From NCBI RefSeq assembly GCF_030246845.1, contig NZ_CP126889.1, forward strand, positions 2,232,001 to 2,296,000: a stretch of DNA of 64,000 nt, read 5' to 3'. The notes beneath the pieces are model-generated. The model was not told where the DNA came from. It did no database searches and saw only the letters and a list, made by a program, of their open reading frames with translations. Position numbers and translations under genes: made by a program. Below, piece after piece: positions 8,287-17,406 of this stretch; the first letter of the stretch is position 1; every line of letters starts with the position of its first letter. Origin of the DNA: Enhydrobacter sp. Lineage in GTDB: Bacteria > Pseudomonadota > Alphaproteobacteria > Reyranellales > Reyranellaceae.

Positions 8287-9498
8287 TCACCGCACCGCAC
8301 CGTCTGCACGCAGCGAGGCGATCTCGTCGGCCGAAAGGCCTGCCGCGCGCAGAATCTCCTCGCTGTGCTGGCCGAGGTCAGGCGCGGCCTGCGCCACGCG
8401 CTGCTCGGCGAAGGAGAGGCGGATGGGATTGCTGAGCGTGCGCGGCATCTCGGCAATCGCCGTTTCGACGATGGCGCCGCACGCGACGGCCTGGGGATCG
8501 TCGGGCACGTCCTGCGGCCGGCTGATGACGCCGAAGGTGACCTCCTGCGCACCGAGCGTCTTCAGCCAATAGGCATAATCGCGCGAGGCGAAGGCCTCGT
8601 GCATGATCGCCGCCAGCGCCGCCGAGTTCCTGCGCCGCTCCGCCTGGGTGGCAAAACGCGGGTCGTTCACGAGCTCGGGATGGCCGAGAGCGGTGCAGAG
8701 CGGAGCCCAGAGCTTGTCCTCGCGAACGATCGTGAGTTGCAGCCAGCGGTCGTCGGACGTGCGATAGATGTTGGTCAATGCCGAGCGCGGCCGCTCCGGC
8801 GGCGGGCGCGGCGGCAGGAAAGCCCCGACCAGCGCCGCCTGGGCGATCACACCGCAGGACCACAGGCCGTTGCCCAGCAGCGAGGTGCCGACCCAGGACC
8901 CCTCGCCCGTCTTCGTGCGGTGGATCAGGGCCATCAGGATCGACGACACCAGCGTCATGGCCGTCGCGCGGTCGCCCTGGGCCGGGCTGGGAACGCCGGG
9001 CGGGCCGCCTTCATAGCGCTGCGCGTCGAGGAGCCCCGAACGGGCGAAATAGGCCGTCGCATCGAAGCCCGGCCGGTCACGGTCGGGCCCGGTCTCGCCG
9101 TAGCCGGTGAGCGAGGCGTAGATCAGCCGCGGATTGGCAGCCTTCACCGCCTCGTAGGTGAGGCCGAGCTTCTCGCGCACCAGCGGCGGGAAGTTGCAGA
9201 TCAGGACATCGGACGTCGCGATCAGCCGATCGAGCGCAGCGCGCGCCCCGGGCTTCTTGAGATCGAGGACCAGGGAGCGCTTGTTGCGCGAGCCCATCTG
9301 CCACGGATAGTTCACTCCGGCCTTCGGATAGTTGCTCGAATCGTTCATGATCGTGCGATTGGGATCGCCGTCGGGGCTTTCGATCTTGATCACGTCGGCG
9401 CCCCAGTCGCCGAGAACGACGGCCGCCGCCGGAGCGGCGATGAAGGAGCTGATATCCAATACACGCAGACCTGCCAGCGGCAGGGAAGACTCGGCCAT
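8287..9498 (-). CDS. CaiB/BaiF-type (class III) CoA-transferase
   Basis: A 403-residue family III acyl-CoA transferase. The N-terminus (LAGLRVLDISSFIAAP) and the block GADVIKIESPDGDP are hallmarks, and Asp146 in RPGFDATAYF is the expected catalytic aspartate that forms the mixed anhydride. Members move CoA between carboxylic acids such as carnitine derivatives, oxalate, formate, succinate or mesaconate. The donor and acceptor cannot be read from sequence. It is transcribed away from asd; its stop lies 19 bases from the stop of the diiron protein gene, with a short GC palindrome between them. Since mcl-mch and other acyl-CoA genes are nearby, a dicarboxylate substrate is possible (inference). 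Confidence 0.92.
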   Translation of the reverse strand: MAESSLPLAGLRVLDISSFIAAPAAAVVLGDWGADVIKIESPDGDPNRTIMNDSSNYPKAGVNYPWQMGSRNKRSLVLDLKKPGARAALDRLIATSDVLICNFPPLVREKLGLTYEAVKAANPRLIYASLTGYGETGPDRDRPGFDATAYFARSGLLDAQRYEGGPPGVPSPAQGDRATAMTLVSSILMALIHRTKTGEGSWVGTSLLGNGLWSCGVIAQAALVGAFLPPRPPPERPRSALTNIYRTSDDRWLQLTIVREDKLWAPLCTALGHPELVNDPRFATQAERRRNSAALAAIMHEAFASRDYAYWLKTLGAQEVTFGVISRPQDVPDDPQAVACGAIVETAIAEMPRTLSNPIRLSFAEQRVAQAAPDLGQHSEEILRAAGLSADEIASLRADGAVR

Positions 9499-9646
9499 TG
9501 TCGATCCTTCGAATTCCTTTGAGTCGCGCGGCGAGCCTCGACGCGGCGCGTCCGACGGTCAAGCGTCGGTTGCCAACGCGTTCCGCTGCGCCTATCTCCT
9601 GCTCTTCTTCCAGCCAGAGGAATGCGCGCGCGCCGCGCATCGTGCC

Positions 9647-10660
9647 ATGGGCTTCAGAGTCGCCGTCGTCGGCGCGACCGGCAATGTCGGTCGCGAAATG
9701 CTGCAGATCCTGGCCGAGCGGAATTTCCCGGCCGACGATGTCGTGGCGCTGGCTTCCAGCCGCTCCGCCGGGCGTCAGGTCTCGTTCGGCGAAAGCACGG
9801 TGCTGAAGGTCCACGACCTCGCCCGCTTCGACTTCAAGGGCATCGACATTGCCCTCAGCTCGCCCGGCGCCAAGGTGTCGGCGGAGCACAGCCCGCGCGC
9901 CGCCAAGGCGGGCGCGGTCGTGATCGACAACACCTCGTACTGGCGGATGGACCCGGACGTGCCCCTGGTCGTGCCCGAGGTCAATCGCGCGGCGATCGCC
10001 GGCTACAAGCGGCGCGGCATCATCGCCAATCCGAACTGCTCCACCATCCAGATGGTGACGGCGCTGAAGCCGATCCACGATGCGGCGAAGATCCGGCGCG
10101 TCGTGGTCGCGACCTATCAATCCACGTCGGGCGCCGGCAAGGAGGCGATGGACGAGCTGCTGAACCAGACCAGGAGCTTTTTCGTCAACCAGGATCTCGA
10201 ACCCAAGAAGTTCGCCAAGAACATCGCCTTCAATGTCATTCCCCAGATCGACGTCTTCATGGAGGACGGCGCGACCAAGGAGGAGTGGAAGATGGTGGTC
10301 GAGACCAAGAAGATCCTCGATCCCAGGATCAGGGTTCACGCCACCTGCGTGCGCGTGCCGACCTTCATCGGTCATGCCGAGGCGATGAATGTCGAGCTCG
10401 AGGAGCCGCTCGACGAGGTCGAGGCGCGGCGCATCCTTGCCGGCGCGCCCGGCGTGCTGGTGGTCGACCGTCGCGAGCCCGGCGGCTATGTCACACCCAA
10501 GGAAGTCACCGGCCAGGATGCCGTGTTCGTCAGCCGCGTGCGGGTCGATCCGACCGTCGACAACGGGCTCGCGTTCTGGTGCGTGAGCGACAATCTGCGC
10601 AAAGGTGCGGCGCTCAATGCCGTCCAGATCGCCGAGGAGTTGATCAAGGGCTACATCTAG
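9647..10660 (+). CDS. asd: Aspartate-semialdehyde dehydrogenase (copy 1)
   Basis: A 337-residue NADPH-dependent aspartate-4-semialdehyde dehydrogenase, second step of the lysine/threonine/methionine/diaminopimelate branch. The Rossmann motif VVGATGNVG starts at residue 7, the active-site cysteine is Cys131 in ANPNCST, and the substrate-binding His follows in RVPTFIGHAEAM. Length is normal. The ATG at 9647 fits the family N-terminus; the frame stays open to 9332, but that part shadows the CoA-transferase gene. No good ribosome site is visible. A second, clearly different asd lies at 60796-61815. Wording such as EEWKMVVETKKILDP is typical of the usual alphaproteobacterial enzyme, so this may be the housekeeping copy. 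Confidence 0.93.
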   Translation: MGFRVAVVGATGNVGREMLQILAERNFPADDVVALASSRSAGRQVSFGESTVLKVHDLARFDFKGIDIALSSPGAKVSAEHSPRAAKAGAVVIDNTSYWRMDPDVPLVVPEVNRAAIAGYKRRGIIANPNCSTIQMVTALKPIHDAAKIRRVVVATYQSTSGAGKEAMDELLNQTRSFFVNQDLEPKKFAKNIAFNVIPQIDVFMEDGATKEEWKMVVETKKILDPRIRVHATCVRVPTFIGHAEAMNVELEEPLDEVEARRILAGAPGVLVVDRREPGGYVTPKEVTGQDAVFVSRVRVDPTVDNGLAFWCVSDNLRKGAALNAVQIAEELIKGYI

Positions 10661-10776
10661 TGTTGGCGAAGCAACCTGCTCACTATAGGAAGCCTTTCAG
10701 ATTTCGCCTTAAATATCAGATGCTTAACATTGGTGCTTGAGATAGGATCGGAGCCTACAAGCGTCCGTCCGAGCAA

Positions 10777-12225
10777 GTGCCTGTGAGCGATCTGTCGACC
10801 ATCCATCCGTTGAGGCACCAATCCCGGGCCTCGGCAACGCCCACGTTGTTGTTTGGCCGGAAGGTCGACACCTTCATGCAGCAACTGCGCCTGGCGGGTC
10901 AGGCGTTGCGCGCCGGCCGGCTCGACGAGGCGATCGCCTCGTACTTCCGCTTGCTGGCACAGCGGCCCTATCACGCCGAGCTGCACAACAGCCTCGGCGT
11001 GGCCCTGCGCAAGGCGGGGAAGCTCGAGGCGGCGGTGTCGCATCATCGCCTGTCGCTGGCCGAGGATCCGCAGAACCCGGCGCTGCACACCAATCTCGGC
11101 AACGCCCTGCGGGCCGTGAACCGGCCCGAGGAGGCGGTGAAGCACCACTTCCGGTCGATCGCGCTCAACCGCGACTACGCCGACGGCTTTTTCAACCTGG
11201 CGCTTTGCCTGCGCGACCTCGGCCGCATCGACGAGGCGATCGGCTGCTTCACGCGCGCGCTCGCGCTCAATCCCGACAGCAAGCGTGCGCGCACCGAGCT
11301 CGCGATCGCCCTGCTGATGCGCGGCGATCTGCGCGACGGCTTTGCCATCTACGAGGCGCGCAAACGGCTGCCCGAGACGCCGACGCCCGACTTTGCACAG
11401 CCGGCCTGGGACGGCGGCCCGATCGAGGGAAAGCGCATCCTGCTCCATCCCGAGCAGGGGCTGAGCGATGTGCTGCTGTTCGTGCGGTTCGCGCGCGAGC
11501 TGAAGCGTCGCGGAGCCAAGGTGCTGGTGCTGTGCCAGCTCCCGCTCAAGGAGCTGCTGGCCGGCGCCGACTATATCGACGAGGTCGTCGCCGAAGGCGA
11601 AAGCCTGCCGCCGTTCGATGTCCATGCCTCCATGGTCTCGCTGCCGTATCTCTGCAGCCCCGATTTCGAGGCGATGCCGTCGCCCTATCTCTCGGCGCCG
11701 TCGGACCGGCTGATCAAGCTCGGTCGGCTGGACAAGGCGCGCCTCCGCATCGGCATCTACTGGGCGGCCAACGGCCGCCAGGCGCAGGACCGGCTGCGCT
11801 CCGCGCCGTTCGCCCAGTTCCTGGCCTTCACCGGCGATCCCGAGCTGCTGATCTTCAGCCTGCAGGGCGGCGCCGGCCAGAAGGATATCCAGCAGTTCGC
11901 CGCAGCCGGACTCGTCCACGATGTCGGCCGCGGCATCTTCGATTTCGCCGAGGCCGCGAGCGCCCTGTCGCAGCTCGATCTGCTGATCACGATCGACGCG
12001 CCGATCGCGCATCTCGGCGCGGCGATGGGGCTCAAGACCTGGGTGCTGTTGCCCGCCTACCCCGACTGGCGCTGGCAGCTCGGCGGCACCCGCGCGCCCT
12101 GGTATCCGACGGCGCGGCTGTTCCGCCAGCCGAAGGTGGGCGACTGGGATTCCGTGTTCGCCGTCGTCCGCAACGAGGTCGAGCTGCTGAAGCTGCAGAT
12201 GCCGCCGGCGACCTCCGGCCGGTAA
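10777..12225 (+). CDS. TPR protein with glycosyltransferase-like C-domain
   Basis: A 482-residue protein. Residues about 35-200 contain four to five tetratricopeptide repeats (periodic A..LG..L pattern, e.g. [21 protein letters not shown]). The C-terminal part (about 215-470) resembles the second half of GT-B enzymes of the ADP-heptosyltransferase type, with [18 protein letters not shown] as the usual D....HLA.AMG nucleotide-sugar motif. Such TPR-GT proteins act in surface polysaccharide or protein glycosylation, or serve only as scaffolds. The start is uncertain: GTG at 10777 or GTG at 10783. The 116-base AT-richer gap before it probably holds the promoter. No other polysaccharide genes are close. 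Confidence 0.75.
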   Translation: MPVSDLSTIHPLRHQSRASATPTLLFGRKVDTFMQQLRLAGQALRAGRLDEAIASYFRLLAQRPYHAELHNSLGVALRKAGKLEAAVSHHRLSLAEDPQNPALHTNLGNALRAVNRPEEAVKHHFRSIALNRDYADGFFNLALCLRDLGRIDEAIGCFTRALALNPDSKRARTELAIALLMRGDLRDGFAIYEARKRLPETPTPDFAQPAWDGGPIEGKRILLHPEQGLSDVLLFVRFARELKRRGAKVLVLCQLPLKELLAGADYIDEVVAEGESLPPFDVHASMVSLPYLCSPDFEAMPSPYLSAPSDRLIKLGRLDKARLRIGIYWAANGRQAQDRLRSAPFAQFLAFTGDPELLIFSLQGGAGQKDIQQFAAAGLVHDVGRGIFDFAEAASALSQLDLLITIDAPIAHLGAAMGLKTWVLLPAYPDWRWQLGGTRAPWYPTARLFRQPKVGDWDSVFAVVRNEVELLKLQMPPATSGR

Positions 12226-12314
12226 CCTGCTTGCGACCAGCCGGCTCGACCGGCGGCGCGAGCTTCATTACTACGGTCCGCATCATCTTTCCCGCCGGAT
12301 GCCTGGGGACCCGA

Positions 12315-12905
12315 ATGCTCGACGATCGCTCGCTCGACGTGCTCTTCCGCAATGCGCGCGTGCACAATGGCTGGCAGAACAAGCCGGTGTCCGACGACCA
12401 GCTTCGCGCGATCTACGAGCTGATGAAGTGGGGGCCGACCTCGGCCAACTCTTCGCCGGCGCGGATCGTGTTCGTGCGTACGCGCGAGGGCAAGGAGAGG
12501 CTGCGGCCCGCGCTCAGCAGCGGCAACACCGAGAAGACCATGAACGCGCCGGTGACAGCGATCATCGCCTACGACACGCGCTTCTACGAGCACCTGCCCA
12601 GGCTCTTTCCGCACAATCAGACGGCGGTAAGCTGGTTCGCCGGACCGAAGAACAGGACGGTCGCCGAGGCGACCGCCTTCCGCAACGGCTCGCTGCAAGG
12701 CGCCTATCTGATGATCGCCGCCCGCACGCTCGGCCTCGATGTTGGCCCCATGAGCGGTTTCGACAACGCCAAGGTGGATGCGGCGTTCTTCGCCGATGGG
12801 CGCTTCAGGAGCAACTTCCTGTGCAATATCGGCTACGGCGACCCCGGCAAGCTGTTCAACCGCAATCCGCGACTCGCCTTCGAGGAAGCCTGCACGCTCG
12901 CCTGA
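12315..12905 (+). CDS. rutE: RutE/HadB-type nitroreductase (malonic semialdehyde reductase family)
   Basis: A 196-residue flavoprotein of the nitroreductase fold, the same length as E. coli RutE. The N-terminal block [17 protein letters not shown] and the [16 protein letters not shown] stretch are family marks; FMN contacts are expected in that region and near [11 protein letters not shown]. RutE reduces malonic semialdehyde to 3-hydroxypropionate in pyrimidine degradation, but no rutABCD genes are in view, so the natural aldehyde or nitro substrate is open. The ATG at 12315 matches the family start; the frame is open upstream only as a shadow of the TPR gene. It converges on lysE with three bases between the stops. 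Confidence 0.85.
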   Translation: MLDDRSLDVLFRNARVHNGWQNKPVSDDQLRAIYELMKWGPTSANSSPARIVFVRTREGKERLRPALSSGNTEKTMNAPVTAIIAYDTRFYEHLPRLFPHNQTAVSWFAGPKNRTVAEATAFRNGSLQGAYLMIAARTLGLDVGPMSGFDNAKVDAAFFADGRFRSNFLCNIGYGDPGKLFNRNPRLAFEEACTLA

Positions 12906-12908
12906 TCG

Positions 12909-13604
12909 CTAAAGACCGAGCGCCTCGGCGATCCGGCGCCAGGGCAGCGGCAGGAGCGACACCAGCGCCACCACGCCGAAAGCGAGGATGATGCCGCCCG
13001 ACACGCGGTTCAGCCACAGCATGCCCGAGCGGCTGAACTGGGTGCGAAGGGCCGATGCGACGGAGCACAGGATGGCCCACCAGGCGAGCGCGCCGGAGAA
13101 CACGCCCGCCACCAGCAATGCCGCGTCGGCCAGGCTGGAGCCGACGCCCGCGAGATTGCGGCCGGCGAAGGCCGCGCCGAAGGCCATCACGGTGAGGGGA
13201 TTGAACACGGTGATGAAGAAGCTCGAGCTCGTGTAGTGGAAGTGGGTGGCGATGCGGTGCTCGAGATCGTCGGTCACGGGATCGCCCACGGTGCGCGGCT
13301 TGTGGCGCATCGTCGTCACGCCCATCACCAGGAGGATCACGCCGCCGATGCCGCGCAGCCACGCCTCGTGCCGCGCCACGAAGGTCTCGACGAAGGAAAG
13401 ACCGAAGGCTGCCACGGCGCCGAAGATCGCATCGCCAAGCGCGGCGCCCAGGCCGGTGAGGTAGCCTGCCACCGCGCCCACGGTGATCGCCCGACGGATG
13501 CAGAGCGCGGCGGCCGGCCCGACCGGCAAGGCGATGACGAAGCCGATCACGGCTCCCTCGATCGCAAGCGAGACCGGGTCGAAGATGAAGCCGGGCACGT
13601 GCAT
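12909..13604 (-). CDS. LysE/RhtB-family amino-acid exporter
   Basis: A 231-residue inner-membrane protein with about six hydrophobic segments. The first contains the family hallmark GFVIALPVGPAAALCIRRA (about 20-38), followed by GYLTGLGAALGDAIFG. LysE/RhtB proteins export amino acids or related small metabolites by proton antiport. A charged loop with several His residues (about 100-122) separates the two halves. It starts five bases after the pdxY stop, so it is almost certainly co-transcribed with pdxY. The exported substrate is unknown. Confidence 0.88.
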   Translation of the reverse strand: MHVPGFIFDPVSLAIEGAVIGFVIALPVGPAAALCIRRAITVGAVAGYLTGLGAALGDAIFGAVAAFGLSFVETFVARHEAWLRGIGGVILLVMGVTTMRHKPRTVGDPVTDDLEHRIATHFHYTSSSFFITVFNPLTVMAFGAAFAGRNLAGVGSSLADAALLVAGVFSGALAWWAILCSVASALRTQFSRSGMLWLNRVSGGIILAFGVVALVSLLPLPWRRIAEALGL

Positions 13605-13609
13605 GCGGC

Positions 13610-14461
13610 TCAGAGCTTCTCGGCCTTGAATCGCCGCGGCGGCGCGACGAGGCGGTCCTGCGCCGCGACAAGCTGAAGCTCGCGCTCGCCCCGTTCGCTG
13701 GTCGCCTCGAGCACCGCATAGACGGCGGACGCGACCCGCCCGAGTGCATCGGGCACGTCACCGCTCTCGAGCCAGAAGGCGGTGAAGAGGGCGGCGACCA
13801 TGTCGCCCGTCCCGTTGGGCATGACCTCGAAGCCGATCAGCGGGGTGGCGATTCGCCAGGCGACTTCCCTCGTCACGGCAATCATCTCGATCTGATCGCT
13901 CGGGGTATCCGACCGGCGAAGGCTGGTGATCAGGGCGAGCCGGGGACCCCCGAGCAGGCTGCGCGCGGCAGCGAGCGCCTCGGCCATCGTGCCGACCGTG
14001 CGGCCGGTGAGATGCTCCAGCTCGAAATGATTGGGCGTCACCAGATCGGCGGCGGGAAGGGCCCGCTCGCGAAAGAAGACATCGATGCCCGGCTTCACGT
14101 AGATGCCGGTATCGACGTCGCCCAGCACGGGGTCGCAGCACCACAGGGCCCTGGGATTGGCGGCGCGCACCCGGCGCGCCGTATCGAGCACCACGTCGCC
14201 CAGCGCCGCATCGCCGACATAGCCGGTGAGCAGGGCGTCGCACCCCGGCAGCAGCCCCAGCGCCTCGATCCCGTCGACGATATCGGCCACCTGTTCGGCC
14301 GGCGCCGTGCGGCCACGCCAGGCGCCATATCCCGTGTGGTTGGAGAATTCGACCGTGTTCACCGCCCAGACCTCGTGGCCCAATCGTTGCAGAGGGAAGG
14401 TTGCTGCCCGATTGCCGACGTAGCCGTAGGCGACATGGCTCTGAAGCGAGAGGAAGCGCAT
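13610..14461 (-). CDS. pdxY: Pyridoxal kinase
   Basis: A 283-residue ribokinase-fold enzyme that phosphorylates pyridoxal (vitamin B6 salvage), close to the 287 residues of E. coli PdxY. Visible features are the N-terminal SLQSHVAYGYVGNRAATFPLQ block with the substrate Ser, the VEFSNHTGYG motif, the CDPVLGD segment and the catalytic-Asp region PNGTGDMVAALF with its anion-hole glycines. The start at 14461 matches the family; upstream residues to 14539 do not. It forms a two-gene leftward operon with the LysE-type exporter and is divergent from mcl. Confidence 0.92.
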   Translation of the reverse strand: MRFLSLQSHVAYGYVGNRAATFPLQRLGHEVWAVNTVEFSNHTGYGAWRGRTAPAEQVADIVDGIEALGLLPGCDALLTGYVGDAALGDVVLDTARRVRAANPRALWCCDPVLGDVDTGIYVKPGIDVFFRERALPAADLVTPNHFELEHLTGRTVGTMAEALAAARSLLGGPRLALITSLRRSDTPSDQIEMIAVTREVAWRIATPLIGFEVMPNGTGDMVAALFTAFWLESGDVPDALGRVASAVYAVLEATSERGERELQLVAAQDRLVAPPRRFKAEKL

Positions 14462-14474
14462 GGCCGATGTCACC

Positions 14475-14502
14475 TTGCCACAAGGAGGCCCCTCATTATA
14501 GT
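14475..14502 (+). promoter_or_regulatory. Predicted sigma70-type promoter for mcl-mch
   Basis: TTGCCA (14475-14480), a 16-base spacer and TATAGT (14497-14502) lie 26 bases before the mcl start, inside the 67-base divergent region shared with pdxY. Confidence 0.5.
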
Positions 14503-14528
14503 CCGCCGCGTCTTCGAGGGGTCTTGAG

Positions 14529-15407
14529 ATGCCGAGCACCGTTCGTCCGCGTCGCAGCGTTCTCTATATGCCGGGCGCCAACACGCGCGCGCTGGAAAAA
14601 GCCCGCACGCTGCCTGCCGATGCGCTGATCTTCGACCTCGAGGATGCCGTCGCGCCCGACGCCAAGGAAGCGGCGCGCGGTAACGTCGTTGCCGCGGCGA
14701 AGAGCGGGACCTACGGCAGGCGCGAGATCGCCATCCGCTGCAACGGTCTCGCGACGCCCTGGGGCAAGGCCGATGTGGCGGCGATCGCCAGGTCGGGCGC
14801 GGACGCGATCCTGGTGCCGAAAGTCGAGAGCGCGGCCGATGTCGCAAGCATCGTCTCGCTGCTCGATGCCTCGGGCGCACCGCAAACGATGGCCGTGTGG
14901 GCGATGATGGAAACGCCTCTCGGCATCCTGCGCGCCGAGGAGGTCGCGGGCTCGCACAAGCGGCTGCAGCTCTTCGTCATGGGCACCAACGATCTGGTCA
15001 AGGACATGGGCGCACGCCATACGTCCATGCGCCTGCCGCTGGTGACCGCGCTCGGGCTCGGCATGCTGGCCGCGCGCGCGCATGGCCTCACCATCCTCGA
15101 CGGGGTCTACAACGACATCCGGGATGCCGAAGGCTTTCGCGAGGTCTGTCGGCAGGGGCTGGAGATGGGCTTCGACGGCAAGACGCTGATCCATCCGAGC
15201 CAGGTCGAGCCCTGCAACGAGATCTTCGCGCCCTCAACGGCCGAGCTCGAGATGGCGGGCAAGATCGTCGCAGCCTTCAAGGCGGCACAGGCCGAGGGCC
15301 GGGGCGTGGTCACGGTCGACGGCCGGATGATCGAGAATCTCCACGTCGAGCAGGCGGAGCGCGCTTTGGCGCTGGCCGCCGCCATCGAGGAACTGCAGGC
15401 GGCATGA
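14529..15407 (+). CDS. mcl: CitE-like malyl-CoA / beta-methylmalyl-CoA lyase
   Basis: A 292-residue HpcH/HpaI (CitE-like) TIM-barrel lyase. RRSVLYMPGANTRALEKA binds CoA, LIFDLEDAV (34-41) supplies metal-binding acids, and the MMETPLGI and FVMGTNDLVKDM blocks complete the active site. It would cleave (3S)-malyl-CoA or beta-methylmalyl-CoA to glyoxylate plus acetyl- or propionyl-CoA. The next gene, overlapping by four bases (ATGA), encodes a mesaconyl-CoA-hydratase-like protein, the enzyme that makes beta-methylmalyl-CoA, so the pair strongly suggests the ethylmalonyl-CoA pathway or a related C2 route. No ecm, mcd or ccr genes are in the window. Confidence 0.88.
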   Translation: MPSTVRPRRSVLYMPGANTRALEKARTLPADALIFDLEDAVAPDAKEAARGNVVAAAKSGTYGRREIAIRCNGLATPWGKADVAAIARSGADAILVPKVESAADVASIVSLLDASGAPQTMAVWAMMETPLGILRAEEVAGSHKRLQLFVMGTNDLVKDMGARHTSMRLPLVTALGLGMLAARAHGLTILDGVYNDIRDAEGFREVCRQGLEMGFDGKTLIHPSQVEPCNEIFAPSTAELEMAGKIVAAFKAAQAEGRGVVTVDGRMIENLHVEQAERALALAAAIEELQAA

Positions 15408-16468
15408 GCAAGAGCAAGACCGAAGCGGGCAACTTCTTCGAGGATTTTCGGGTCGGACAGGAGATCCGCCACGCCACGCCGCGCACGCTGACCGAGGCCG
15501 ATGCGGCGCTGAACGTGGCGCTCTACGGGTCGCGCTTCGCCGTCAATTCGTCCGACGAGTTTGCCCGCCGGATCGGCCTGCCGCGCGCGCCACTCGACGA
15601 CATGCTGGTGTTCCATGTCGTGATCGGCAAGACCGTGCCCGACATCTCGGTGAATGCCGTCGCCAATTTGGGTTATGCCGACTTCCGCTGGGGCGTCCCG
15701 GTCTATCCGGGCGATACGCTCTCGGTTAGCTCGAAGGTGCTGGGGTTGCGCGAGAACTCCAATCGCGCGAGCGGCGTGGTGTGGGTGCGGTCGACCGGCA
15801 TCAATCAGCGCGGCGAGACGGTGCTGGACTACGTCCGCTGGGTGATGGTGCACAAGCGCGATCCCGCGGCGGCCGTCGGCGCGCCGGTGGTGCCGAAGAC
15901 CGTTGCGTCGGTCGCGCCGGCCGATATCGCCGTGCCGGCGGGCCTCGCGATCGAGGGCTACGACGACCTGGCTGCCGGCTCGCCGCACCGTTGGGAAGAC
16001 TACGAGGTCGGCGAGCGCATAGACCATGTGAGCGGCATCACCCTCGAGGATTCCGACCACATGCTGTCGACGCGGCTTTACCAGAACACCGCGCGCGTCC
16101 ATTTCGACGCCTTCGCCGGCAAGAGCACGCGCTTCGGCCGAAGGCTTGCCTATGGCGGGCACGTGATCTCGCTGGCGCGAGCGCTGTCGTTCAACGGCCT
16201 CGCCAATGGCTTTCGCGTCGCCGCCATCAACGCCGGCAGCCACACCGCGCCCACTTTCGGCGGCGACACGATCTATGCCTGGTCCGAGGTGCTCGAATGC
16301 GCCCCGTTGCCGGGCCGGTCGGACGTCGGCGCGCTGCGCGTTCGTACGATCGCGGCGAAGGACTGTCCCTGCGACGCTTGGCCCGGCAAGGGCGCCGACG
16401 GCAAGTACCATCCCGCCGTGGTGCTCGATCTCGATTACTGGCTGCTGATGCCGCGACACTCCGCCTGA
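15404..16468 (+). CDS. mch: Mesaconyl-CoA hydratase-like double-hotdog MaoC protein
   Basis: A 354-residue protein with two MaoC/hotdog halves (about 1-160 and 180-345), the length of mesaconyl-CoA hydratases of the ethylmalonyl-CoA pathway. The second half carries the hydratase-2-like motif around DSDHMLSTRLYQNTARVHFD and a GGHVISLARALSFNG stretch. It would hydrate mesaconyl-CoA to beta-methylmalyl-CoA in the cytoplasm. Its ATG overlaps the mcl TGA by four bases, so the two are translationally coupled, and the partnership supports the assignment. Start at 15404 is fixed by the overlap and by the MSKSKTEAGNFFEDF beginning typical of the family. Confidence 0.86.
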   Translation: MSKSKTEAGNFFEDFRVGQEIRHATPRTLTEADAALNVALYGSRFAVNSSDEFARRIGLPRAPLDDMLVFHVVIGKTVPDISVNAVANLGYADFRWGVPVYPGDTLSVSSKVLGLRENSNRASGVVWVRSTGINQRGETVLDYVRWVMVHKRDPAAAVGAPVVPKTVASVAPADIAVPAGLAIEGYDDLAAGSPHRWEDYEVGERIDHVSGITLEDSDHMLSTRLYQNTARVHFDAFAGKSTRFGRRLAYGGHVISLARALSFNGLANGFRVAAINAGSHTAPTFGGDTIYAWSEVLECAPLPGRSDVGALRVRTIAAKDCPCDAWPGKGADGKYHPAVVLDLDYWLLMPRHSA

Positions 16469-16534
16469 GGCCGCTCGACAAGCGAATTTCGCTGGAGAAT
16501 CCGGGGCTTATCGACTGCGCGTGGCTGACTTTCG

Positions 16535-16562
16535 TTGACTTGGGGGCGGCGAGCGCTAAAAA
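16535..16562 (+). promoter_or_regulatory. Possible promoter of the sdh operon
   Basis: In the 142-base gap before sdhC, TTGACT (16535-16540), a 16-base spacer and TAAAAA (16557-16562) form a plausible sigma70 promoter with a weak -10. The remainder of the gap shows a small CTGCCC/GGGCA inverted repeat and nothing else recognisable. Confidence 0.35.
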
Positions 16563-16610
16563 AGTCGTGCCGCCTGCCCAACTGAGCAGGGCAACAGAGG
16601 TTTCCACGCG

Positions 16611-17009
16611 ATGAGCGTCGCCAACGGGCCGTCCAACCGGCCGCTCTCCCCCCATCTGCAGGTCTATCGCCCGCAGCTCACCTCGGTCCTGTCCATCCTG
16701 CATCGCGGGACGGGCATCGCGCTGTCGGTCGGCGCGCTCTATCTCGCGATCTGGGTGATGTATGCCGCCGGCAGCGTGCGCGGCTACGAGGCATTCCAGA
16801 GCTTCAACGGCTCGATCGTGGGGCGCATCCTGCTGGGCGGCTGGCTGTTCAGCGCCTTCTACCACCTTTGCAACGGCATCCGGCACCTCTTCTGGGACGC
16901 GGGCTACGGTTTCGAGCTCAAGGACGCCTATCGCAGCGGCTGGACCGTCGTCATCGTCTCGCTGATCGCCACGGTCCTGTCGTGGATCGTCGGCCTGCGG
17001 CTGGTATGA
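16611..17009 (+). CDS. sdhC: Succinate dehydrogenase cytochrome b556 subunit
   Basis: A 132-residue inner-membrane anchor of complex [22 protein letters not shown] near the start is the SdhC signature (quinone-site Ser and Arg region), followed by three membrane spans (about 29-50, 65-84, 105-126). The [14 protein letters not shown] block carries the axial heme b histidine. First gene of sdhCDAB; sdhD follows within a dozen bases. It passes electrons from SdhB clusters to ubiquinone. Confidence 0.94.
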   Translation: MSVANGPSNRPLSPHLQVYRPQLTSVLSILHRGTGIALSVGALYLAIWVMYAAGSVRGYEAFQSFNGSIVGRILLGGWLFSAFYHLCNGIRHLFWDAGYGFELKDAYRSGWTVVIVSLIATVLSWIVGLRLV

Positions 17010-17020
17010 GGGAGGCCTCG

Positions 17021-17404
17021 ATGGACGCCGATCGCAGAACGCCCCTCGCCCGCGCCCGCGGCCTCGGCTCGGCCAAGGACGGCGTTGGCCACTGGTGGGT
17101 GCAGCGGATCACCGCCATCGCGCTCATTCCGCTGGTCGTATGGTTCGCCGTGTCGCTCGTCATGCTGAGCGGCGCCGACTACGCGATCGTGCGCGCCTGG
17201 ATCGGCTCACCGCTCGTCATGGTGCTCCTGATCCTGACCATCGGCATCGGCCTGCACCACGGCCAGCTCGGCCTGCAGGTGGTGTTCGAGGACTATACCG
17301 ACGGCGCGTGGCGGGTCGCGCTGATCGTGCTGGCGAAGTTCATCGCAGTCGTCTTTGGCCTCGGCGCCATCGTGGCCATCCTGCGTATCGGATTGGGAGG
17401 CTGA
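17021..17404 (+). CDS. sdhD: Succinate dehydrogenase hydrophobic anchor subunit
   Basis: A 127-residue anchor protein with three membrane segments. [16 protein letters not shown] near the start and [14 protein letters not shown] near residue 82 (heme histidine and quinone-site Asp/Tyr) are SdhD signatures. I place the start at the ATG at 17021, which has a GGGAGG site; an ATG at 17006 overlapping the sdhC stop would add five residues. It ends two bases before sdhA. Confidence 0.92.
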   Translation: MDADRRTPLARARGLGSAKDGVGHWWVQRITAIALIPLVVWFAVSLVMLSGADYAIVRAWIGSPLVMVLLILTIGIGLHHGQLGLQVVFEDYTDGAWRVALIVLAKFIAVVFGLGAIVAILRIGLGG

Positions 17405-17406
17405 AC

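Noticed and set aside
12909..14461. Horizontal-transfer island around pdxY and lysE
   Set aside because: No integrase, tRNA, direct repeat or change in base composition is seen.
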